Source: Candidatus Thiobius zoothamnicola (GTDB lineage: Bacteria > Pseudomonadota > Gammaproteobacteria > Chromatiales > Chromatiaceae). From it: a stretch of 64,000 bases of DNA. The notes below the pieces were generated by a model. It was not told the DNA's origin, did not search any database, and saw only the letters and a program-made list of their open reading frames with translations. Below are positions 39,085 through 46,498 of this stretch, in pieces. Made by a program: the position numbers and the translations under genes. Where the stretch lies: NCBI GenBank assembly GCA_030826945.1, contig JAPQLC010000023.1, forward strand, positions 21,130-85,129, written 5' to 3'. Numbering within the stretch: the stretch's first letter is position 1; the number at the start of each line of letters is the position of its first letter.

Positions 39085-39192
39085 CATGGCGGCCCAGCGG
39101 ACACCCAACACTCAGCGGCTTTTTGCACATGGTTTCGCCATTGTCACGCAAACGCCGCTTTGCGTTGGGTGCCACTGAGCTAGGCGTTATGT
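39079..39192 (+). mobile_element. attC recombination site 2
   Basis: A 114-base imperfect palindrome with left core AGCTAAC (39079-39085) and right core GTTATGT (39186-39192). The arms pair over most of their length, for example CACCCAAC with GTTGGGTG and AGCGGC with GCCGCT. This is the clearest attC in the window, and it closes the PIN cassette. Confidence 0.88.
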
Positions 39193-39201
39193 GTCTTGAG
39201 T

Positions 39202-39510
39202 ATGAAAATAATCGATACAGAAAGTGGGGCTTGGTTTCTTTTTGAGCATGAAGGCAGTTTGTACTTGGATGTCAACTGCAACGTGCGTGCCTTTGGCTAT
39301 ACCTACATGATCAAGCTAAACGAAGAAGAACTTAATCTATATCAATCTGGCGGTCGTGCATATCTAGGCGAACTGGCTCATGATATACATTATTCAGCGC
39401 CAATCGCTAAAGACACAAAGTCAATCTATCAAGGCCGAGATGTAACGAATGAGCTATCAGAGCTATCTACTGAAGCAGTTCAGGCATGGAGGGAAAACGG
39501 TAACGCCTAA
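39202..39510 (+). CDS. Cassette-borne protein of unknown function
   Basis: A 102-residue soluble, acidic protein beginning MKIIDTESGAWFLFEHEG. It has a beta-rich N-terminal half (SLYLDVNCNVRAFGYTYMIKL) and a helical C-terminus, and no family I recognise. The ATG at 39202 follows attC site 2 by nine bases; a TTG six bases earlier is in frame. The stop lies inside the left core of attC site 3. Orphan proteins of this size are typical integron cargo. Confidence 0.7.
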   Translation: MKIIDTESGAWFLFEHEGSLYLDVNCNVRAFGYTYMIKLNEEELNLYQSGGRAYLGELAHDIHYSAPIAKDTKSIYQGRDVTNELSELSTEAVQAWRENGNA

Positions 39511-39624
39511 CAAACACATAACAAGTTGCTGTAGTTGGCCGCCTACACTCTGCTCGCTTTGCGTTGTACGCTATGCTAGCACAAAGCGGCTCCATTACGG
39601 CGTCAGCTAAGCAAGGCGTTAGAG
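39505..39624 (+). mobile_element. attC recombination site 3
   Basis: A 120-base element with left core GCCTAAC (39505-39511) and right core GTTAGAG (39618-39624), preceded by GTCAGCTAAGCAAGGC. Internal complementary blocks such as CTTTGCGTTG and GCACAAAGCGG give a folded structure. Its right end also supplies the GAGGAA ribosome site of msrB. Confidence 0.85.
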
Positions 39625-39630
39625 GAACTC

Positions 39631-40032
39631 ATGTCCGATAAACGACAAAAATCTGATGCGCAGTGGCGCGAAGCAATGACGCCAGAACAATATCAAGTCT
39701 GTCGCCAACAAGGGACTGAACCGGCATTCAGCGGTATGTACTGGAATACGAAAACGCCAGGCGTTTATGTCTGCTCGGCCTGCGGCGCTCCATTGTTCAG
39801 TTCACAGACCAAATTTGATTCAGGTACGGGTTGGCCAAGTTTTTATCAACCCATCCAATCGCAAGCAATTGAAGAAACAACCGATAACCGTCACGGGATG
39901 GTGCGTACCGAAGTGCATTGCCGCCAATGCAACTCCCACTTGGGACATGTATTCCCTGATGGCTCCGCACCTACTGGACTCAGATATTGCATCAATTCAT
40001 TATCGTTGCGATTGAAGTCTGAGGATCTATAA
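39631..40032 (+). CDS. msrB: Peptide-methionine (R)-S-oxide reductase
   Basis: Reduces methionine-R-sulfoxide in proteins using thioredoxin. The 133 residues include the zinc cysteines CSAC (about residues 48-51) and CRQC (about residues 97-100), the substrate segment [13 protein letters not shown], and the catalytic cysteine in [15 protein letters not shown], formed by the end of attC site 3, lies four bases before the ATG. It appears to be the last cassette. No clear attC follows it, so its own site may have been lost. Confidence 0.94.
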   Translation: MSDKRQKSDAQWREAMTPEQYQVCRQQGTEPAFSGMYWNTKTPGVYVCSACGAPLFSSQTKFDSGTGWPSFYQPIQSQAIEETTDNRHGMVRTEVHCRQCNSHLGHVFPDGSAPTGLRYCINSLSLRLKSEDL

Positions 40033-40238
40033 AGTTTTTGTATCCCTAGTTGAGGTAAATAAACGCTTTCTATTTGTTGCCTCCTGACCAGACTCGGCAT
40101 TATGCTGCCTGCGCAGACCATCTGCATTGCGCGGCCCGGTGATGCTTTGCGATGAGCCGTTCAAGTTGGTTCGGCAAACGTTGAGGAAAAGCCGTACTGC
40201 ATTTGGTTCTTGTTCATCGCTAGAGGGTGCTGTTATAT

Positions 40239-40255
40239 CAACCTTATTAAGGTTG
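40239..40255. promoter_or_regulatory. Palindrome upstream of sspB, candidate operator
   Basis: CAACCTT and AAGGTTG are perfect inverted repeats separated by three bases. It sits about 55 bases before the candidate -35 of the sspB operon. It could be a regulator site or a small hairpin; no regulator gene is adjacent. Confidence 0.35.
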
Positions 40256-40307
40256 GAGTTCAAGTAAAACGATAGTAAATCATTGTTATTAAATAGGTTT
40301 TTATTGA

Positions 40308-40336
40308 TTGACGATGCTGTAAACATCTTATAAATT
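40308..40336 (+). promoter_or_regulatory. Candidate sigma-70 promoter of the ssp locus
   Basis: TTGACG (40308-40313) is followed after 17 bases by TAAATT (40331-40336). GGAGG then lies five bases before the sspB ATG. The -35 is good and the -10 is fair. Confidence 0.4.
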
Positions 40337-40373
40337 GCTTCCTGGTGGCTGCATCCAGTAGCCGGAGGTTAAT

Positions 40374-41336
40374 ATGTTGCGTGGACCATTTTTTCAGGAC
40401 ATCTATAGCCCACAGTTTTCAGGTCATGAAACCTTTCCGTTACGTTACGGATGGCTGAAGAAAGTCTATGACCACGTATTCGCAACCCAAAACAAGAGTA
40501 AAAATAGAAGTATATGCTGGGACAATAGCGCAATCGCCCATTTTGGCGTCGGCAAGAATATGGTCAGTTCAATGCGTCATTGGGCCAAAGTAACGGGAAT
40601 TGTTGAGGAGCCACAAAAAACAAACGCCGTCAAAACCACCTGCCTTGGAGATCGGTTATTCGGACAAGATGGATTTGACCCCTATATGGAAAGCCCCACA
40701 ACACTGTGGTTAATCCATTGGCAACTCGCGGCCCGCCCTGAAAAAACAACTTGGTTTTGGGCGTTTAACCATTTTTCAGGCATTACTTTTAATCGTGATC
40801 CGTTCACTCAGCAACTTGAACATCTGATCAAAGAGCGTCATTGGCCACGCACCTCATCTACGACAATCCGCAATGATATTGCCTGCTTTATTCGCACCTA
40901 TGTTGCCCGGCAGCCATCCGGCAAGTTGGCGGAGCATGATGGCGTACCCGAATCACCTCTGACCGAATTGGGTTTGATCAAGGCCATCGGCAAGAAGGAT
41001 GGATTCCGTTTTGTTCGGGGTCCGAAATGCACTCTGCATAATGGCATGTTTATTTATGCCCTGCTTGATTTTTGGTTGCGGCATTCGAGGACATCCACTA
41101 CATCCTCCACTCTGTCATTTGAAAGAGTCGCCTATGCACCGGGTAGTCCCGGGCGGGTTTTTGCCTTGGATGAAAACGATGTGGTTGACCGGCTTGCACA
41201 GATTGATGATTTTACCAATGGAGCACTTCGCTGGTCGGAAACCGCCGGGTTGAAACAGGTAATTAACAATAGTGAGATCAATGATGATCTTATATTCGAG
41301 TGCTTATCTTCTGGTTATGCCGCAAAAAATAGATAG
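40374..41336 (+). CDS. sspB: DUF4007 protein, SspB-like DNA phosphorothioation component
   Basis: A 320-residue protein with the DUF4007 pattern: SGHETFPLRYGWLKKVYDHV at about residues 16-35, FGVGKNMVSSMRHWAKVTG at about residues 61-79, and PTTLWLIHWQLA at about residues 117-128. In the single-strand phosphorothioation system SspABCD, SspB is the DNA-nicking component and, as I recall, carries this domain. The assignment rests mainly on the ATPase and PAPS-reductase-like genes that follow. The ribosome site GGAGG is strong. The next gene starts at the base after the stop. Confidence 0.78.
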   Translation: MLRGPFFQDIYSPQFSGHETFPLRYGWLKKVYDHVFATQNKSKNRSICWDNSAIAHFGVGKNMVSSMRHWAKVTGIVEEPQKTNAVKTTCLGDRLFGQDGFDPYMESPTTLWLIHWQLAARPEKTTWFWAFNHFSGITFNRDPFTQQLEHLIKERHWPRTSSTTIRNDIACFIRTYVARQPSGKLAEHDGVPESPLTELGLIKAIGKKDGFRFVRGPKCTLHNGMFIYALLDFWLRHSRTSTTSSTLSFERVAYAPGSPGRVFALDENDVVDRLAQIDDFTNGALRWSETAGLKQVINNSEINDDLIFECLSSGYAAKNR

Positions 41337-42122
41337 ATGGTGTCAATTCAGACTCACTGTGCAAAGTTGATGGATGTTCTCGCGCAAAGCAATGACCGTT
41401 ACATATGGGAGGAATCAGCTGAATGGCTGCTTCTTGCAGGGGCCATAAAGTCTGTTGCTGTTGATATTATTCAATATGATGATGGTTTTGGATACTGCTC
41501 AAGTGCGGATGAATTTACATGTTCCAGAGAAGAGTTGCTGGAAAAGTTTGTCACTGACCTAAGCCGTTTTAACTACGTATGGGGAGCGATGGAGTGCGCG
41601 ATCAATACAATAAAACCACCAAGGCATCCGCAAAAAAAGAAGCGAGGAAAAATAAGGGATGCCTGCTATTTGATAAGTCGCTATTTCAAGAAAAAACAGC
41701 CAGTTCTACACGTCAGTGAAACCATTGACGAATTCATAAATGCATCGCAAATGTGCTTTGGCTACAATAAAGTACAATCCAGATATGCAGAAACTGGTGA
41801 GTTTGGCGTTATCGCTATTGGGCTATATTGCGTATATGAACTGGGAAATTCATTTGCTCATGGGGATATCGCTTTTCCTATACCCGATGAAGAAAACAAA
41901 CCTGCCAGCGCTCATTCAACGATGGTGCAAGAAGCTACAAGAGTCGTTTTACTGTCACTCCAGATGTTGTTGCTTACATATTATGGAGAATCCGAGGAAC
42001 CGACTTCTTTTCAATTCTCAACGGAAATTGACCATGATGATTACCCTTTATGGTTCGTAATACGAGGCTGCCATATAGAGTATGAGGATGATGAACAGCA
42101 ATTGTCATTATTCAAGGTATAG
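41337..42122 (+). CDS. Unknown protein with a HEPN-like motif, inserted between sspB and sspC
   Basis: A 261-residue protein, not recognised as a named family. The helical C-terminal half contains VYELGNSFAHGD (about residues 166-177). This resembles the RNxxAHG signature of HEPN RNase domains, but the catalytic arginine position is Gly170, so RNase activity is doubtful. The ATG directly abuts the sspB stop. An attC remnant follows the stop, which suggests that this gene came in as a cassette. It could be an accessory part of the defence locus or a passenger. Confidence 0.6.
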   Translation: MVSIQTHCAKLMDVLAQSNDRYIWEESAEWLLLAGAIKSVAVDIIQYDDGFGYCSSADEFTCSREELLEKFVTDLSRFNYVWGAMECAINTIKPPRHPQKKKRGKIRDACYLISRYFKKKQPVLHVSETIDEFINASQMCFGYNKVQSRYAETGEFGVIAIGLYCVYELGNSFAHGDIAFPIPDEENKPASAHSTMVQEATRVVLLSLQMLLLTYYGESEEPTSFQFSTEIDHDDYPLWFVIRGCHIEYEDDEQQLSLFKV

Positions 42123-42132
42123 TACTGCGCAA

Positions 42133-42206
42133 CTATTTGCGCATGGTTTCGTCATTGTCGTGCAACAGCCGCTGCGTATTGGGTTTTACTGAGCTTGGCA
42201 TTCTGT
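42133..42206 (+). mobile_element. Degenerate attC remnant between the HEPN-like gene and sspC
   Basis: The sequence runs parallel to the inner loop and right arm of attC site 2: TTTGCGCATGGTTTCG against TTTGCACATGGTTTCG, then ACTGAGCTTGGCATTCTGT against ACTGAGCTAGGCGTTATGT. The outer left arm is missing and the core reads GCATTCT, so it is probably no longer recombination-competent. Confidence 0.7.
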
Positions 42207-42230
42207 CAAACAGAAAGGAAGGAAGCATAA

Positions 42231-45200
42231 ATGTTGCTTAATGATCAGGTTCATGTCGCCCGTCGGTTTACCCGGTCTGTACGGATAGATACCGATCTTG
42301 GACAAGAGGAAGGGCTTGAAGGATTTATATGCCCTCAGTCTTCCGCAGAAGTGTTGCTTTCCATGGCGCGCCATATTGTGCAAACCGGGCAAGGGGCTTT
42401 TACCTGGACTGGGCCTTATGGCAGTGGCAAATCCAGCCTTGCTATCGGTCTTGGCGCCTTACTCAATGGCAACGCCGACCTGCGAGAAAAAGCAACGGCT
42501 ATCTTTGGTGCTCAGCTTACGCAGACCTTATGGCAAATGATGCCAACGGGCGCAAAAGGCTGGCGGATTTTACCGGTTGTGGGCAGGCGTGGTTCTACGC
42601 TTGACATCATAGGAGATGCCATCCAGAAAACGGGCATTGCCCCGCACTTGCCAAATGATGGCTGGGACGAGCGTAATTTGGTCAAGGCCCTTATTGACAT
42701 AGCCCACTCCGACCCGGATTCGCATGGCGGCTTGATTCTGTTCATTGATGAAATGGGCAAATTGCTTGAAGCCGCCAGCCAAGATGGCAACGACATCTTT
42801 GTTTTGCAAGAGCTTGCTGAGGCGGCTTCGCGCAGCCAAGGGCGTCTTGTCATTATTGGCGTACTACACCAGGCGTTTGCAGAGTATGCGCATCGCCTTT
42901 CGTATGAATTGCGTGACGAGTGGGCGAAGATTCAGGGCCGCTTTATCGATCTTGTGGTTGATACCGCTGGTGAAGAACAGATAGACCTGATTTCACAGGC
43001 GATAGAAAAGGATCGTGAGGTCAATAAGGCTGGCAAAACCGCTATGGCGATTGCCGAAGTCGTATCCCGTGGCAAAGCGATTGAAACCACCCAACTTGCC
43101 ATCAAGCTTGAAAAGTGTTGGCCCCTGCATCCGATTGTCGTAACGCTTCTTGGCCCAATTTCCAGGCGTCGCTTCGGGCAGAATCAACGCAGTCTGTTTG
43201 GTTTTCTGAACTCCTCCGAACCCCATGGCTTCCAGGATTTTCTGAACCAAGCTGAGGAGACTGCGCTATACACGCCTGACCGGCTTTGGGATTATTTGCG
43301 CATCAATCTTGAACCTTCTATTTTGGCTTCGCCGGATGGTCATCGTTGGGCGCTTGCGGCGGAAGCGGTGGAGCGATGTGAACTGGCTGGCGCTGGCGAA
43401 CAACATTTGCGGTTGCTTAAAACTATCGCTGTTATTGATTTGTTTAGAGGGCGTTCAGGGCTTGTCGCCAACTTTACGGTGCTACACACCTGCGTTGCAG
43501 ATATGCCGGTTGACAAACTCAAGGGCATATTGGCTGATCTGAATAAATGGTCTTTCACCATCTTTAAAAAGTTTCAAGACGCACACGCCATTTACGCCGG
43601 CAGTGATTTCGATATTGAACAGGCTTTGCGTACTGCGTTGGATGAAATTGGTGAGATCGACTTCAAACGATTAAACGAATTTGCCGGGTTTCAACCGGTG
43701 CTTGCCAAGCGGCATTACCATGAAACCGGGGCAATGAGATGGCTTGATATACAAGTCACGCCGGTTAGCTCAATCATAAAGTATGCCGAACATTACCAAC
43801 CGAAGCATGGTGCAATCGGCCAGTTTTTGCTTGCCGTACCAACCGAAGAAGAAAGCGAAGCACAAATACATGGCCTGTGTCGTAAAGCAGCCGATTTAAG
43901 TAACTCTACCAATCGCCCATGGGACATCATGGTTGGAGCCTCGAAGCAATCACGAGCCATCATTCCATTAATCCGCGAACTGCTTGCATTGGAAGGTATG
44001 AGCAACCACCATCCGGCGCTTGCTGGCGATTCCATTGCCAGACGTGAAGTATCCGCCCGCTTGATGGAACTGGAGATGCTCTTGGAAAACGCCTTGCGCA
44101 CCGCATTTGATAAAGCTGAATGGTTTTCCAGGCACTCCCCAAAGATAGATTTCAGCCCAATCAGTCTGAGCAGCACGGCTTCTGAACTTGCCGAACGCCG
44201 GTTTCCACAATGTCCGCGAATACAAAATGAACTGCTGAACCGGAATAAACCGTCAAGCAGCGCCATTGCGGCACAAAATAATCTGTTGCGTAACATGGTG
44301 CTCAATGAAGGAACCCCTCGTTTGGGCATTGAAGGATTTCCGGCTGAGGGTGGATTGTACGTTTCCCTGCTTGAAGCAACCGGACTCTATAAAGAAGTGA
44401 ACGGAAAGTGGCGTTTCGTTTTCCCACCTCCGGACAGTAATGACCCCATGTGTCTTAAGCCGATGTGGGAGGCAGCACGAGCCTATATCATTGACAACGC
44501 TGATCGAACGATTCCGATTTCTGCAATCTACGCAATCTGGCGCAACCCTCCATATGGCGTGAAAGATGGGTTGATGCCGATTATCATGACGGCGTTCATC
44601 CTCGCACAGCGCAATAAACTAGCGATCTATCGAGACAAAACATTCCGGGCAAAATTTGACGATGTGGACGCCGAATGGTTAGCCAAGGAACCGGAAAGCA
44701 TTGGCATACGCTGGATGGAACTGGGCAACATTTCGCATAAATTGCTATCGAATTTGACGGAGATGCTCCGGGACATCAAACCGGAAAATACGCCTGCAAA
44801 CCTTGAACCGATTGAAATCGCACGTTGTCTGGTCGCCACTTATGATCAATTGCCTGCCTGGACAAAACGTACAATGCATTTATCGCAAAATGCCCTGCAT
44901 TTGCGCACCCTGCTTAAACAGGCAAAAGACCCGAATAAAGTAATCTTTGATGATCTGCCGGGGCTATTGGGCAAAGACCATGCCGATGACGACGATGAAG
45001 CTGACTTGAATCAACTCATGAGTAATATTCGAGTTGGACTCGAAGAACTGATTCAGGCCTATCCGACAATGCTTGATCGCCTTCGTGACTTGATGCTGTC
45101 TGAACTGCAAGTGCCGAACCTTTCTCAACAATCCATCACGGAATTGAGGGAACGTGCGGCAAATATCCGCCAGCTTAGCGGTGATTTTCGCCTGGAAAGC

Positions 45201-45635
45201 TTTGTTGCCCGACTTGCTCAATTTGATGGCAGCGATGAATCTTTCGAGGCTATCGCCAGTCTCGCCGCGAATAAACCAGCGCATGATTGGGTTGATTTGA
45301 ACTTTGATCAAGCCAGTATGGAAATTGCGGATATGGCGCAAAAATTTATTCGTGCCGAAACTTATGCGAGGGTAAAAAACCGTGCCGACAAACGTCAGGC
45401 CATGGCTGTGATGGTCGGCATCAATGGGCGACCATCACCCTTATTGCAAGAATTCGCCGTCACGGATGCGGACCGGCCTGAGATAGATCGTCTGGTTGAG
45501 TATATGCAAACTGCCTTGCAACAAACACAGCCTGAACAGAGTCATCTGATATTGGCAGCCCTGGCGGAATTGTCCGCAGAGTATATGCAAAGGCCCGTAT
45601 CGAAAAATAGTGATATAGCGACAGAGAAATCCTGA
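42231..45635 (+). CDS. sspC: Large P-loop ATPase, SspC-like
   Basis: An 1134-residue protein with Walker A GPYGSGKSS (residues 61-69) and Walker B LILFIDE (about residues 168-174), followed by long helical regions without other motifs that I recognise. In SspABCD the SspC subunit supplies ATPase activity for sulfur incorporation into DNA. The match is by position and fold, as I cannot align it. AAGGAAGGAA precedes the ATG. Its TGA shares a base with the sspD ATG, so the two are tightly coupled. An attC remnant separates it from the upstream gene. Confidence 0.75.
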   Translation: MLLNDQVHVARRFTRSVRIDTDLGQEEGLEGFICPQSSAEVLLSMARHIVQTGQGAFTWTGPYGSGKSSLAIGLGALLNGNADLREKATAIFGAQLTQTLWQMMPTGAKGWRILPVVGRRGSTLDIIGDAIQKTGIAPHLPNDGWDERNLVKALIDIAHSDPDSHGGLILFIDEMGKLLEAASQDGNDIFVLQELAEAASRSQGRLVIIGVLHQAFAEYAHRLSYELRDEWAKIQGRFIDLVVDTAGEEQIDLISQAIEKDREVNKAGKTAMAIAEVVSRGKAIETTQLAIKLEKCWPLHPIVVTLLGPISRRRFGQNQRSLFGFLNSSEPHGFQDFLNQAEETALYTPDRLWDYLRINLEPSILASPDGHRWALAAEAVERCELAGAGEQHLRLLKTIAVIDLFRGRSGLVANFTVLHTCVADMPVDKLKGILADLNKWSFTIFKKFQDAHAIYAGSDFDIEQALRTALDEIGEIDFKRLNEFAGFQPVLAKRHYHETGAMRWLDIQVTPVSSIIKYAEHYQPKHGAIGQFLLAVPTEEESEAQIHGLCRKAADLSNSTNRPWDIMVGASKQSRAIIPLIRELLALEGMSNHHPALAGDSIARREVSARLMELEMLLENALRTAFDKAEWFSRHSPKIDFSPISLSSTASELAERRFPQCPRIQNELLNRNKPSSSAIAAQNNLLRNMVLNEGTPRLGIEGFPAEGGLYVSLLEATGLYKEVNGKWRFVFPPPDSNDPMCLKPMWEAARAYIIDNADRTIPISAIYAIWRNPPYGVKDGLMPIIMTAFILAQRNKLAIYRDKTFRAKFDDVDAEWLAKEPESIGIRWMELGNISHKLLSNLTEMLRDIKPENTPANLEPIEIARCLVATYDQLPAWTKRTMHLSQNALHLRTLLKQAKDPNKVIFDDLPGLLGKDHADDDDEADLNQLMSNIRVGLEELIQAYPTMLDRLRDLMLSELQVPNLSQQSITELRERAANIRQLSGDFRLESFVARLAQFDGSDESFEAIASLAANKPAHDWVDLNFDQASMEIADMAQKFIRAETYARVKNRADKRQAMAVMVGINGRPSPLLQEFAVTDADRPEIDRLVEYMQTALQQTQPEQSHLILAALAELSAEYMQRPVSKNSDIATEKS

Positions 45636-46471
45636 TGGCGGAACAGGAAAAACATGTATTGGGTTTGTCTGGTGGTCGTGATAGCGCAGCGCTTGCGGTG
45701 TATATGCGCCAATATCACCCGGAATTGGCGATCGAATATTTTTTTACCGATACAGGTAAAGAGTTGCCCGAGGTCTACGAATATCTGGGGCGTTTGGAAG
45801 GCTTTCTCGGCAAACCGATTACCCGCTTGAACCCTGACCGGAATTTTGATTACTGGCTGCGGCAATACAACAATTTTCTTCCCTCTGCCCAAGCACGCTG
45901 GTGTACCAAACAACTCAAACTCCGCCCTTTTGAACAATGGCTACGTCCATTGCTGGAAAACGATATCAAAGTATGTAGTTATGTAGCCATCCGGGCCGAT
46001 GAAGAATACCGCTCAGGCTACACCTCCAAACATGGAAATCTGGCGATTAAACTGCCCTTTAAAGACGCAGGTATTGATAAATTCGGCGTGCTGGAAATTC
46101 TTGAGGACGCCGGTCTCGGCCTGCCCCAATACTATGCCTGGCGTACCCGTAGCGGCTGCACCTTTTGCTTCTTCCAGCAAAAAATCGAATGGGTGAGATT
46201 AAAAGAAAAACACCCGGACGCATTTGAAGAAGCCAAGGCCTATGAAAAAAATGCCGCCGAACATGGTTCGCCGTTTACCTGGTGTCAGGGGGAATCACTC
46301 GCGGCATTGGAGCACCCGGAAAGAATTGAACAAATCAGGCAAGATCACCAACAACGATTAAAACAAATACAAAAAAAGACCCTGCCCAATCCACTCAGAC
46401 CGGAATCTGAGCCACTGGATATGGATGATTTGTATGGTCATGCCAAATCCTGTTTTTTTTGTCATAAATAG
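45635..46471 (+). CDS. sspD: PAPS-reductase-like ATP pyrophosphatase, SspD/DndC-like
   Basis: A 278-residue protein of the PAPS reductase/ATP pyrophosphatase superfamily. The PP-loop LSGGRDS is at residues 11-17. Cysteines at C90 (ARWCTKQ), C175 and C178 (SGCTFCFF), and C273 and C276 (SCFFCHK) could bind an Fe-S cluster, as in DndC. This enzyme activates the DNA phosphate for sulfur transfer. Its ATG overlaps the sspC stop. The cysteine desulfurase SspA is not in the window, so a general IscS may supply sulfur. Confidence 0.87.
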   Translation: MAEQEKHVLGLSGGRDSAALAVYMRQYHPELAIEYFFTDTGKELPEVYEYLGRLEGFLGKPITRLNPDRNFDYWLRQYNNFLPSAQARWCTKQLKLRPFEQWLRPLLENDIKVCSYVAIRADEEYRSGYTSKHGNLAIKLPFKDAGIDKFGVLEILEDAGLGLPQYYAWRTRSGCTFCFFQQKIEWVRLKEKHPDAFEEAKAYEKNAAEHGSPFTWCQGESLAALEHPERIEQIRQDHQQRLKQIQKKTLPNPLRPESEPLDMDDLYGHAKSCFFCHK

Positions 46472-46498
46472 ATCGGTTTGTTTTGCATACAAGGCAAT

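Larger units (their letters stand above)
40033..40373. other. Intergenic region before the defence locus
   Basis: No convincing gene in these 341 bases. It contains a short perfect palindrome (40239-40255), a candidate promoter (40308-40336), and a weak attC-like end (GGCATTATGC near 40096) that is too degenerate to call. The region presumably carries the control of the sspB operon. Confidence 0.45.

Noticed and set aside
40080..40105. GGCATTATGC as a fourth attC after msrB
   Set aside because: No complementary left arm or left core can be found near the msrB stop; the likeness is limited to ten bases.
40027..40326. Minus-strand frame of 99 codons between msrB and sspB
   Set aside because: It has no ribosome site, low-complexity content, and crosses the likely promoter of the ssp locus.
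43793..44329. Minus-strand frame of 178 codons inside sspC
   Set aside because: It is antisense to a complete 1134-residue P-loop protein and has no domain pattern.
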